The translations under genes were made by a program, and so were the position numbers. Positions 11,068-20,818 of a stretch of 64,000 bases of DNA are shown piece by piece. How positions within the stretch are numbered: position 1 is the first letter of the stretch; each line of letters starts with the position of its first letter. The notes beneath the pieces were generated by a model that made no database searches, was not told the origin of the DNA, and saw nothing but the letters and a program-made list of their open reading frames with translations. The DNA comes from Leptodactylus fallax (taxonomy: Eukaryota > Chordata > Amphibia > Anura > Leptodactylidae), in NCBI GenBank assembly GCA_947044405.1, contig CAMRHE010000169.1:930501-994500 (forward strand), in the 5' to 3' direction.

Positions 11068-11461
11068 TGTGGAGGATGACTCAGCTATTTTATCCTCCAT
11101 TTTGGATTCCAGGGCCATGTGGGCCATGCCTGTAGCCATTTTACATTCCTCTTTTGTTTAGAGAGCTCATCCCCCACCAGATGGCTTAAGGGGATGCGGC
11201 CCCTCTTTTGTCTCTTATCCAATAGCCACGTGCCAGAACTATTTTACAACTTTGCCACCAATCATGTTATGCTAATTACAGTAACCCGACCTGTTCTTTG
11301 TCTACACTGTATTTAAGAATACCTTTTTCCCTCCATTAAAGCAGAACCCACTATATATACAATAGCTGTGCATATGTGTGTGTCTCTCTGTGCTAGCTCA
11401 TACATCAACTTTATGAATTTGGACTTCAATACGGCGATACTTAGAGCGGATTGCGCTCACA
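11068..11461 (+). repeat. 3' LTR
   Basis: It is 394 bp, TG...CA, and identical in layout to the 5' LTR apart from a 22-bp insertion (beginning atatgtgtgtgtctctc) after 'atagctgtgc' and about ten substitutions. ATTAAA lies at 11335-11340. It is followed by the AAGT target duplicate. Confidence 0.93.
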
Positions 11462-11856
11462 AAGTAAACTGAGAAAATCTACAATGTAAGGATGGGTCCA
11501 AACACTTGACCTTTGCTTACAAAAACTGATGCAAAATACTGACCAAGATATGCAAGTATGAAAATGATCTTTGCTCCTTTCTGTCCTGTTACCTCCTAAA
11601 TGAGCCATCTTAGACCATCTTTGAAAAAGTGCTCTTTCATTTAAGATAAAAATACTGTGTTTGTATTTACGTTGTTCTGTCTTTCTCCATACAGAAATGG
11701 AAACCCTTTGTTACAAATATGTGTATAGAGTGTCTTTATCTGCTGCCTGGATAATTATGATGTCACCTATGAACTAAATGTTGCTTAGATGAACATTTCT
11801 TTTTCTCAATGCAAAATTTAGTTCTTCCTTTTTCCTTTGTATAAAAGGGATTTAAC

Positions 11857-12877
11857 CAGGGGCGTAACTACCGGGGTAGCAGTGGTAGCGACTGCCACAG
11901 GGCCCGGAACATTACGGGGCCCGGAGCCCTGTGGCAGTCGCTACCGCGAACCCCACAATCACTGCTATCGTTATACTCCGGGGTCTTTTGAGACCCCGAA
12001 GTATAACGATCGGGGGCCCAGGGGAGGTGAGCGAACATAAAAAACACCGTAACTCACCTCTCCGCAGCTCCGCAGGCTTTGGGCCTGTTTGGTGACGTCC
12101 CAGACGTCAGCCGACGTCATTATGCATCGCGACGCCGGCCTGGATCTCGCGAGATCCGGTCCGAAATTGAAGATGGCCGAAGTAGCGCACAGGAGTGCAC
12201 CGGAGCGAGGAAGAGGTAAGTTGCAGTGTTTTCTATGTTTCTATCCTCCCCTGGGTCTCCGATCATTATACTCTGGGGTCTGAAAAGACCCCAGAGTATA
12301 ATAATCGTTCATGGGTGGTCCACTATGGGGCATAATACTGTGTGCAGGGGCCACTATGGGGCAAACTACTGTGTGCAGGGGCTACTATGGGGCAAACTAC
12401 TGCGTGCAGGCGCCACTATGGGGCAAACTACTGCATGCAGGGGCCACTATGGGGCAAACTACTGTGTGCAGGGGCCACTATGGGGCAAACTACTGTGTGC
12501 AGGGGCCACTATGGGGCAAACTACTGTGTGTCGGGGCCACTATGGGGCAAAATACTGTGTGCTGGGGCCACTATGGGGCAAACTACTATGTGCAGGGGCC
12601 ACTATGGGGCATAATATTGTGTGCAGGGGCCACTATGCTGCATAATACCGTGTCCAGGGGCCACTATGGGGCATAATACCGTGTGCAGGGGCCACTATGG
12701 GGCATAATACCGTGTGCAGGGGCCACTATGGGGCATAATAGTGTGCGCAGGAACGCGGTTTGTGTGTGGGGGGGGGTTGGGGGCGGCAGTTTGGGGGGGG
12801 TTGGGGCGGCGGCTTGGGGGGGGGGGCCCATGTCAAATGTTCTCCTTGGGGCCCAGCCATTCCTAGTTACGCCACTG
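11857..12877. mobile_element. Non-autonomous hAT element, 'GGCGTAACTA' family, with minisatellite
   Basis: The ends caggggcgtaacta and tagttacgccactg are 14-bp inverted repeats with one mismatch, flanked by a perfect 8-bp duplication gatttaac at 11849-11856 and 12878-12885. It encodes nothing. A 20-bp perfect hairpin stem (ggtagcgactgccacagggc) lies at about 11884-11944, and two copies of a 'ggggtct/agacccc' hairpin at 11966-12010 and 12262-12303. The minisatellite at 12311-12745 fills the right half. Confidence 0.88.
12311..12745. repeat. Minisatellite, 31-bp unit
   Basis: About fourteen head-to-tail units read 'ccactatggggcaaactact' plus 'gtgtgcagggg', with a later variant 'ggggcataatacc'. 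The period is 31 bp. The reverse complement closely matches the unit of the array at 3105-4012. The three overlapping open frames here are products of the period. Confidence 0.95.
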
Positions 12878-12885
12878 GATTTAAC

Positions 12886-13009
12886 CTCCTCAACATTGAA
12901 ACTGCAGCACCAAGAAGGTAAAGTCTTATAATTTTGAAAATCACAAAATCAATACGTTAATGATATATAAATGATAATAATTTGAAAGAAAGTATTAAAA
13001 CCTCTCTTT
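12886..13009. other. Short spacer
   Basis: It is AT-rich sequence; I see nothing recognisable in it. Confidence 0.4.
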
Positions 13010-13900
13010 ATTAGCCATTGCATATAAGCCCACACTTAGAAATACACTCCTTGGCATGCTATCAAATAGGTTATTAATGGTTGTCTGAGGAATGTTATGC
13101 CACACTGAATGCACTTGGGCACCCAAATCATGGAGATTGGCCACTAACTACCCAGATGTGAAGGAGACAATTCCAGAGACGCTGTAGGCCATTGCTACAT
13201 GTTTAGGCCACACGGCTTGCTTATTGTAGCGTGAGCAACATGCACCCTTGCATTGTCCTGTTGAAAAAAAACGGCTCCTCAGACACTTTGGAGAAATGAC
13301 CAAATCATTGTAAGGGTCTATTCACATCATGTTTTTTTACACCAGTTTTTTGAATCCGTTTGGCCATCTGTTTACATAGAGATCAGAGCATATTATGTTT
13401 TTGTGTTCCTGTTTTTTTCGTCTGCTAAATGGATATGCTAAATGGATATAAATAACGGGATGTGAATGGAACCTTACTCTGAGCTGTTAATATACCTGAA
13501 ATGAAGACTAGAGGAGACCGTTTACTGTGCAATTTGTCACCCCACCTCATAATTCCTGGACTGGTGTGATGTTTCCTTGTGAAGGCCTCTTCACATGGTC
13601 AGACTAGTGTTCAGCTACCATTGGATCCAAGACAAAGGCGGGACTCATCAGTGAAGAGAATAAGCCTCCATTCTAGCTTACATTGTCTAACTTCCATTGT
13701 CCATTGTCTTGCTGTGCTCCGTGATAGTCTTTGAGAACCGTGGCATGAAGTCAATGCAGCGTCTAGCTGTACATCTGACTCACAGCCCAATGTTGTGCAA
13801 ACTCCTTCTCATGGTTTTTGTTGACACTGTTTGCCATCCCAGGCTTAGGATGTGATGTCCAGTTTTACATGCAGTACAGTCATATACTATGAGTAATAGA
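13010..13900 (-). pseudogene. Degenerate Tc1/mariner transposase relic
   Basis: Read on the minus strand, 13641-13660 encodes a 'FTDESR' segment, which holds the first catalytic Asp of Tc1/mariner DDE transposases, and 13239-13257 encodes 'DNARVHVA', close to the 'DNAxxH' segment with the second Asp. The order and roughly 240-bp spacing (after removing the 166-bp insert at 13313-13479) fit the family. Many stops and frameshifts intervene. I did not find its terminal repeats. Confidence 0.6.
13313..13479. mobile_element. Short MITE nested in the transposase relic
   Basis: The ends 'taagggtctattcacatc' and 'gatgtgaatggaacctta' are imperfect inverted repeats. It separates the two catalytic segments of the surrounding relic, so it inserted later. 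The 'TAAGG...TTCACA' style of end resembles Harbinger-like MITEs at 19987-20236. Confidence 0.55.
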
Positions 13901-13934
13901 AAACTGCGGCAGTCTCTGGTTAAAAACCAATCGT

Positions 13935-14035
13935 TTATTCAGTCTACATAAAACTGGCCCCATAGTTTAATGTCCCCACATACTCATCTGGCCCCACAGT
14001 TTAATGTCCCCCTCATCTGCCACCACAGTTTAAGG
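13935..14035. repeat. Degenerate short tandem array
   Basis: About three units of 'ctggccccacagtttaatgt' plus 'cccc' are visible. The order of blocks resembles the minisatellites at 3105-4012 and 15559-15765. The following 14036-14400 is GC-rich, contains 'gtgacgtcatcac', and encodes nothing I recognise. Confidence 0.55.
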
Positions 14036-14447
14036 TCTTCCTGCAAGTAACAAACATAAAAAACACTGATACTCACCTCTCCTCGCTCCTCTGCTGCTCT
14101 GTCTGAGTTCTTTTCCCCCGGAGTCTTCAGGGAGCTGCAGGTGCGATGTGAGTGACGTCATCACAATGCGCCTACAGCTCCCAGGGCTGGAGCACACAGG
14201 GGAGATAGCGATGAAGCAGATGAAGCAGGGGCTGTCTGTGGACGGCTCCTGCTTCACCGCTGTATTCAACTCATCTGTGTCCGGGGAGGATGCAGATGAA
14301 TTGAAGCCAGGATATACCTCCCGCCGACGATTAGGAGATATGAGTCACTGCTGAATGTGATCATCTAGGCAACCAACATCAGCGATATATTAATTAATGC
14401 AGCCACATTCAGTGGCATAATTACCCTACTTTCTAAAAACACACATA

Positions 14448-14823
14448 CAGGTGTATCTCAATAAATTAGAATATCTTTGAAACGTTTATTCATTTCAGTG
14501 ATTCAGTAATTCAATCCATAATCAGCGTCTTCCATGATTGTGTGTCCTACTGAACCAGACTGAGGGACCATTTAAAGGCTTAGGAAACCTTGGCAGGTGA
14601 CACACTGAATTTACAATACTGAACTTTTTTACAATATTCTTATTTTGTTAGATTTTGGTTTTCATTAGCTGTAATCCATAATCAACATTTACAGAAATAA
14701 AACACTTGAAATAGAACACTCTGTGTGTAAAGAATCTAGAAAATATAAGAGGTCACTTTTTTAATTTAATTACTGAAAGAAATAAACGTTTCAAAGATAT
14801 TCTAATTTATTGAGATGCACCTG
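14448..14823. mobile_element. Tc1/mariner-type MITE
   Basis: The ends 'caggtgtatctcaataaatt' and 'aatttattgagatgcacctg' are inverted repeats extending about 35 bp through 'agaatatctttgaaacgttt', flanked by TA at 14446-14447 and 14824-14825. At 376 bp and without an ORF it is non-autonomous. Confidence 0.9.
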
Positions 14824-14849
14824 TATGTAGGAATGGAGCATTGTGGAGA

Positions 14850-15560
14850 CTTTTAAAAAATACGCTGATGTCATTCCTGTCGCTCGTTATTCCAATGCTC
14901 CCATAGCACTGGTGCATAATATCCATCTCACTTGCTTTCTTAATAGAGCCCTATGCCTGTCTCTTACTATCTTTAAAGGGGGTACATGATCCAAACCGCC
15001 AAATTTCAGAAACATTAATATTAACCATCTCATGTACAAATCAAACAAAAAAATTGTTCTCTTACTCTCTCAAACACACAAGGAACTGTTTTTCCATTAT
15101 AGAAATGACCACATGGACATATAATAATACATACTACAGAAATAGTCCTACAAGTAATATAAATTGCCTCACCCTATGTTGGATATCTCCTTAAACTCAA
15201 CCAACTGCATCCCAGGTTAAACAAAAGCCGTAGCTGCATTTGAAGTTGGCATTCGGTATTATTTTATGTTACTATGTCTCCCTACATTTAAACTAAAAAT
15301 TGCTTTTAACTAGAGCATCGTTCAATGTGCAGCTCCTTCAAAAAGTTATCAATGGTTTTCTACAGTCTATCTCTCGTAGCTCTGGATCTTCCTCAATAAT
15401 ATGCCAATTCCTAAGAATAGCAGACTTCATAGCCTGAGCTATTGGACTAAATTTAAATGGGAACCTAAAACGCCTTTCACTTCTCCAACTATTCTTTCTG
15501 CCAGGCAGCAACTCACTCTGAGTCAACCTATTTGCCCACCCATGTTCTACTTTGTCTCTT
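14850..15560 (-). pseudogene. Penelope-like element fragment with GIY-YIG endonuclease relic
   Basis: On the minus strand, 15370-15500 encodes 'RFRFPFKFSPIAQAMKSAI' followed by 'LRNWHIIEEDPEL', a linker that in Penelope-like retroelements follows the reverse transcriptase. After a stop, 15088-15119 encodes 'ICPCGHFYNGKT', the expected place and form of the CCHH/GIY-YIG endonuclease segment. About 14960-15010 encodes a 'GGLDHVPPL' segment that fits the end of the domain. Stops and frameshifts are frequent. The 5' part is cut off where the tandem array at 15559 begins. The family call is from remembered motif patterns. Confidence 0.6.
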
Positions 15561-15765
15561 AGTGTCCCCACACAGTATAATGCTCCCCTTAGTGCCCCCA
15601 CATAGTATAATCTCCCATTTAATTTCGCCCACATAGTATAAAGTCCCCTTAGACTTTTCTGACCCCTAGAGAATATAATGTTCCCTATGTACCCTAGACA
15701 CAGTATAATTCCCCATCGTGGTCCCCCGCAAAGTATAATGTCTCCTTATGCCCCACAAAGTTCCA
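15559..15765. repeat. Degenerate minisatellite related to 3105-4012
   Basis: About six diverged ~30-bp units such as 'agtgtccccacacagtataa' followed by 'tgctcccctt' repeat here. The blocks 'ccccacacagtat' and 'atgc' occur in the same order as in the hAT minisatellites. Confidence 0.7.
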
Positions 15766-15809
15766 TACTCTGGGAGTATGCCATTGAATCTGGGATGGTT
15801 GGGAGCTGT

Positions 15810-16292
15810 ATATGCAGCATATGTGTCTGTGAATTTATGAATAGCTATATTTATTTAGTCTTTGGGTATTTTAGGGTATGTATGAGTATTTAAATGTACC
15901 TATATGGGTAGGGTATGTGTGATTATATACTAGGCACTGGTAGGCAATTGCTAGCACCAGGTTGGTGGCAATATGACTGTTCCACTGCATCCGACACTAC
16001 ATTCCTCTGCAACCAGCTCGCCACTGTGCCCAGCCTGTCACCTCTCGCACTACCGACCAGACACCAACTCCTGTGAGTCACCTGCAGCCGCCCACCAAGA
16101 ATACATGGACATTCCACATATGCAGCATATGTGTCTGTGAATTTATGAATAGCTATATTTATTTAGTCTTTGGGTATTTTAGGGTATGTATGAGTATTTA
16201 AATGTACCTATATGGGTAGGGTATGTGTGATTATATACACACTACAACTACACCAGGGGCAAAAACCACCCACCCACACAACACCCCCAAAC

Positions 16293-16326
<34 letters not shown>

Positions 16327-16661
16327 ACCAAAAAAAAAACACCAACCCACCCCCACCCCCCCCAAAAAAAAAAAAAAACAACAAAAAAAAAAAAAAAAAT
16401 AGCAAAACGGGAAGGGTATGTATGATATTAAATTACCAAGGGTAGGGTAGTGTGTTTTGCTAGGCACTGGTAGGCAATTGCTAGCACCAGGTTGGTGGCA
16501 ATATGACTGTTCCACTGCATCCGACACTACATTCCTCTGCAACCAGCTCCCCCCCCCCCCCCCCCGCCACTGTGCCCAGCCTGTCACCTCTCGCACTACC
16601 GACCAGACACCAACTCCTGTGAGTCACCTGCAGCCGCCCACCAAGAATACATGGACATTCC
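15810..16661 (+). repeat. Duplicated block A-B-A-(junk)-B, probable assembly artefact
   Basis: Block A (15810-15930) recurs at 16118-16238 and block B (15931-16115) recurs at 16461-16661, both nearly identical. Copy two of B differs mainly by a run of 16 extra C. Between A2 and B2 lies 16241-16410, made almost entirely of C and A homopolymers, then 16411-16460, which looks like a corrupted copy of the end of A. This pattern is more like a mis-resolved read or gap fill than biology. Confidence 0.8.
16241..16410. other. C/A homopolymer block
   Basis: There are runs of about 35 C and repeated runs of A up to about 17. The long proline- or glycine-coding frames through it are meaningless. Confidence 0.85.
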
Positions 16662-17875
16662 TCTTCTTATTGAAGTCTTCTTTACCAAGGTAGATGTTGC
16701 ACACACCTGAAATGGAATACTTCAGTTGAATATAGATCTGCCTTGCACACCTGAGGAATTTACCTTGCACATACAAACTTGCTGCCTAGTTCCACCTAGA
16801 AATTTTATTTGGCATATCTGGAAACTACCCAAGAATTTCACATGGCCCACCAGTGGACTGCTCCATTCAGGACTTTTGCAGAACGTCACACATGCGACGG
16901 ATTGTCACACTGTATGTAGCTAGTGGCAGTAACCTATATCTCTATTAGGGGTTCACACCTAGCCCTAAACTCACCCAGTCTGCGCCACTACTGCAGAATA
17001 GATCATACTAAGTGTATGGCAGGTATCTTACCCAAACAAAACTTTCAGATTCCCATAAGTTTTGATATACAGTCCTTAAAACACACTGGCACTGGAACTT
17101 ACTTCGATGAATGACTAGAGATGAGCAAACTAATTGGAATAATCTGGATTCAACACAAATTTTCCAAAAGATTCTGGCTCAACCTGAGCTCAAAACTTTC
17201 AGGTTTCGCAACCCACAAATCACTATTATACTTGTATATTTATATCTTCAAACCCCAGATAATAAGCAGAGGCTCAGGGAAGGTATGGAAGCATAATAAA
17301 CACTTATAATCACCTTTCCTGCGCTCCCTTGTGGTGTCCAGTGCTCCCTCTGGGTTTTCTGTGGTCGTCTTCTGGCCTCCTTAGTGACGTCATGGACTGC
17401 TGAGACCTGTGACTGGATATAATAATAGCACTTATGGTTCAGGCTGGAAGCAAACGAACCTCACAAATGTATGAGTGGTTTGGGCAAAACATTCATTTTG
17501 GGTCAAATTAATTTAAATTGGCTTAAAAAATAGTATATGACAATGTCAGGGCTCCTAGGACTCTATCTAGCTCATTTTCTAGCTCTCTAAGGCAAACACA
17601 AAGTGACAGTGACGTGTAGGTCTATAGAAAAACAGATAGTAGGCAGTGGATACAAACTGCTACTTTAACCATTTATTGCGCTTCTACTTCTTTTCCACTT
17701 TTTAACATTTAAAACGCTGCAAAAATTAGCCTGTTTGGGGGGAAGGTGATTGCCCATGTTTTTTTCATACACACATGGCAGTTATAAAAAGCAATGTCTT
17801 TATAAAAACATTTGCCCTTTCTGTTCTTCGTCGGCAACACACAAATGGGTTAATATCTGGCTATTTATCTGGTTG
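16662..17875. other. Stretch without a gene; MITE fragment at its centre
   Basis: No gene is supported. At 17115 'agagatgagcaaac' resembles the end of the hAT MITEs at 21987-22540 and 51985-52782, and 17270-17400 contains a 'gtgacgtcatgg' GC-rich module common to several MITEs here, so about 17115-17520 is probably a truncated member. Confidence 0.4.
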
Positions 17876-18160
17876 AGTAGTGGTGGCTTTGTCAACATGT
17901 GTGGAAGCTGGGCATAATATGATGGATCAGGCCACGGGACATGTCTGACTGAGTGGTTGCAGTAGTGGTAGCTGTGGCAAAATGTTGGGAAGGGCATAAT
18001 ATGATGGGCCAGGCCACAGTACATGTCTGGCTGAGTGGTGAAAGCAGTGGTAGCTGTGGCAACATTTGTGGCAGTGCAGCATGGCATAATATGATGGACC
18101 AGGTCTGGCTGAATGGTGGCAGTGGTGGTAGCTGTTTAGGAGTAGCAGGCAGTATCAGCA
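17876..18160. repeat. Tandem repeat, ~90-bp unit
   Basis: About three units each contain 'gcataatatgatgg', 'ccaggccac', 'catgtctggctgagtggt' and 'gtggtagctgtggcaa'. The array lies directly beside the hAT transposase relic on its 3' side and may belong to the same element. Confidence 0.85.
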
Positions 18161-18189
18161 GTACAGTAAATAGAACATGAAGACAAAGG

Positions 18190-18620
18190 GAGACGGTGAC
18201 ACCAGTATTCGGAGGCATGAGCTGGAGGTGTGTGAAAATCTTCATGGATCCATGCCTGATTCATTTTGACAAAAGTAATTCTTTCCACTTTAATGGGGGA
18301 CAGTTTTGTCCATTTAGGTGTTACAATAACAATGCAAACTTGACCAGCTCCTTCCACTGCTCTACCTTATTGGCATACACACTTCCCTCATGAGCCTCTA
18401 ATGATGTAGCTCAAAATAACATATTGTCCCTGTGGTCTGCTGCATGAAGTAATCATTCACCACCATCTGATTCTCACACAGGTGCTCCAGCATGTTTAAA
18501 GTGGAGTTCCACTGATTTGGAAGGTCATAGATAAGGCAGACTGTTTTGTTGCTGTAAACTAAACAGGATGTTTTTTGCGACATAAAAATGGCTGAAATGC
18601 GCAAAAACTTTTCTAGCCTT
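18190..18620 (-). pseudogene. hAT transposase carboxy-terminal relic
   Basis: The minus strand encodes 'NQWNSTLNMLEHLCENQ' at about 18470-18525, matching the conserved R-W-N-S-T/M-L-E segment of hAT transposases with Arg replaced by Gln, and 'LSPIKVERITFVKMNQAWI' at about 18250-18310, matching the carboxy-terminal dimerisation (hATC) segment. Stops separate the two, and the DDE core is mostly absent, so this is a truncated and inactive copy. Its ends are not visible. Confidence 0.65.
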
Positions 18621-19035
18621 AAAGGGGTTTTCTGGGAAAAAAAAAAATCACTTTTCAAAAAAGGTCTGTTAGTGTTATTAAAGGGTTAATAAATACCACC
18701 AAATACCTTTAGCAGTGTTTTGAGTGATTTCTGGGGTTCTCATTGATCTTTTTGCATCTTCTGCATTTGTTTACATCCCTAACTTCCTGTGGTTTGTTTC
18801 CTACAAGTTCCATGATGCCTCACTTCTCCTCCCTCTCTCACTGACTGAGCCCCTCCCTTTCTCACACACTCCCCCCTCCCTGTTTCCTTAGCTAGCCCCA
18901 TTACACCTTCAGCAGCCATCATTGGAATCCTAGATATCAATCACCACACCTCCCTCTCACTGACTGCCCCTGTCCCTTTCAAAACATTCCCTCTCACTTT
19001 TTCCTTAGATAGCCCGTCCACTACACCCTCAGCAG
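18617..19035 (+). repeat. TTAAAGGGG-type repeat, left part
   Basis: It begins ccttaaaggggttttctggg and aligns with 555-880 through 'tgttttgagtgatttctggg' and 'cttctgcatttgttta'. Its continuation is interrupted at 19036 by a hAT element and resumes after 21483 with 'cagccatctttagactc'. Confidence 0.65.
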
Positions 19036-19628
19036 CAGAGGCGTAGCTAGCGGGGGGGGCGGTGGCCCCGGGCCCACTGATTCTCGGGGGCCCACTGATT
19101 CTCGGGGGCCTACTTCGGGGCCGCCTCAACACAGGTTACCCTCACATATTAACTGCATCGGCGTCTGCATGACACCGATGCAGTTAAAATACATTCTCTG
19201 TTTGTACGTAGCTCGTAAACCACAAGCCAATTCAGGCCTGTGACCTACGAGCTGCCCTAAGACGTCTGCATCCTGGCACAGACGTTTGCACGATGACGTC
19301 AATGTCCTGCGCCGTCCGCGCCAGGACGCAGGTCCTGCTTCTTCAGTAAGCGGCGGCAGTGCCAGCGGTGGAGATTCCTCCTCGGGGTATCGGAGGTAGC
19401 ATCGCCTTTTTTTTTTAACTCACTTTGGGCATTGTAATTGGGGGTGGGGGATGGGGGTAATACATATAAGAGGTCAGTTGGGAGCATTGGGAACTTAGAT
19501 AAGAGGCCATAACTAATATAAGGGGTATTAGGGGGCTTTAGTAAAAGAGGATATAAATTATAGTGAAAGGTCATTGGGGGCTGAATGAATGTAAGGGGAG
19601 ATAATATTAGGGGGCATTGGGGCAGTAT

Positions 19629-20309
19629 TAAAGGGGTTTTCTAGGGAATAATAAAGTTTACTGGTAAAGATTGTATTGGGCAAATTGGAGAAGAGGCGGG
19701 AAAGGTGAAACATAAAAAAAAAATACTCACTTGTCCCCGCGCTACCGATGTCCGCAGCCTTCTGCTGCTGTCTGTCCAGGCACACGCACACCGCTTCCCT
19801 GCCACCGGTCCTGCACTGCATGTGATTGGCCTCAGTGGTAGCTGGAAAGGACTCGGTGATGTCACTCCTATACATGACTGGGTCCTTTCCAGCCATCACT
19901 GACACCACTGATTGCTTCAGCAGTCACGTATGGCACGTGTCTGAACAGACAGTGGCGGCAGACACCAGAGCACTGGGGACAGGTAAGGCTGGGTTCACAC
20001 TAGCGCTCGGTTTCCGTTTTTCGGGTCCACTTGGGGACCCGAAAAACGGAAACCCAACTCGCTTGTAAAGCGGTTACCTGCGGACTATAATGGGGTCTGC
20101 TGGGTTTCTGTCTGGTTTCTGCCTGAAAAATGCAGAGAAAAAAGGCCTGCTTGCAGGACTTTTCTTTCCGCATTTTTCAAACGGAATGGGGGACAGAATC
20201 CCTCAACGGGGTTCAAGTGTTGGTGTGAACCCAGCCTGAGTATGATTTTTTTTTTATCACCTACTCAACCTCCACTGTGATTTGTCCACTTCCTGGACAA
20301 CCCCTTTAA
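19629..20309. mobile_element. TTAAAGGGG/CCCCTTTAA element nested in hAT copy 1
   Basis: The left end is 'ttaaaggggttttctaggga' and the right end 'tcctggacaacccctttaa'; they are imperfect inverted repeats. A Harbinger-like MITE (19987-20236) splits it. The right TTAA is shared with the adjoining foldback, so the exact boundary is ambiguous. Confidence 0.6.
19987..20236. mobile_element. MITE with GGCTGGGTTCACAC ends
   Basis: The ends ggctgggttcacac and gtgtgaacccagcc are perfect 14-bp inverted repeats around 250 bp of non-coding sequence. The flanks TAA (19984-19986) and TGA (20237-20239) suggest a 3-bp target duplication with one change, as in PIF/Harbinger elements. An inner 'ttccgtttttcgggtcc' palindrome is present at about 20011-20052. 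Confidence 0.8.
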
Positions 20310-20818
20310 AGAGGACCTTTCATGTCCTCATGAACCTGTGATTTTATATACCGCTAGAAAGCCGACAGTCGGCTTTCCCGTTATGTGCCCCGATGGAGGA
20401 GAGATCAGTGCCGTTAGTTTTGGCACATATCTGTCCCCACTGTCAGAAGGGCGTTCCTGACAGTCTAGCGTCATCTCTGGGCTGTGAGGAAGGTTCCCCC
20501 TGACAGTACTCTAACATAGCCTTGTACTGTCAGAGGGGGCGTCCCTTACCGCCCTGTGATGACGCTGAGCTTTGAGTATGGCCCCCCTCCCCCAGTACAA
20601 GTCTTGGGGGGGACGTTCCTCACAGACCAGCGATGACGCTAGACTGTCAGGAACACCCTTCTAACGGTGGGGAGAGATCAGTGCCGAAACTAACGGCATT
20701 GATATCTCCTCCACCGGGGCACATAACGGGAAAGCGGACAGTGTGCTGAATTCAGTGCACTGTCAGCTTTCTAGTGGTATATAAAACCGCATATGCATGA
20801 GGACATGAAAGGTCGTCT
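20310..20818. mobile_element. Foldback MITE with TTAA duplication
   Basis: The ends 'agaggacctttcatgtcctc' and its complement (with 'gacg' variation) begin inverted arms that cover most of the 509 bp. TTAA flanks both sides (20306-20309, 20819-20822). Inside, 'gatgacgct' and 'ctgtcagg' blocks recur in opposite orientation. TTAA targets are used by piggyBac- and Kolobok-type transposases; which one moved it cannot be told. Confidence 0.8.

Larger units (their letters stand above)
4576..11461 (+). mobile_element. Endogenous retrovirus, complete provirus structure but defective
   Basis: Two LTRs (4576-4947 and 11068-11461) enclose about 6.1 kb in the order leader, gag, pro, RT, RNase H, integrase, env, polypurine tract. 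The flanking 4-bp repeat AAGT at 4572-4575 and 11462-11465 is a target duplication of the length typical of gammaretrovirus-like elements. The primer-binding site matches tRNA-Asn. All coding parts carry frameshifts, stops or deletions. The LTRs differ by about ten substitutions and one 22-bp indel, so insertion was fairly recent on the scale of this region. The gamma- or epsilon-like grouping is inferred from the integrase and env architecture. Confidence 0.93.

Noticed and set aside
12226..12676. Three overlapping open frames of 90-139 codons
   Set aside because: They are produced by the 31-bp repeat, which shifts frame each unit and lacks stops.
12311..12745. CRISPR-like regular array
   Set aside because: The units are contiguous without unique spacers, the genome is vertebrate, and the array lies inside a hAT element.
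14409..15765. hAT element starting at 'cagtggcataatta' (14411)
   Set aside because: The left end is similar to the GGCGTAACTA family, but no matching right end or 8-bp duplication was found.
16208..16596. Proline- or glycine-rich frames on both strands
   Set aside because: They are translations of C and A homopolymers in a probable assembly artefact.
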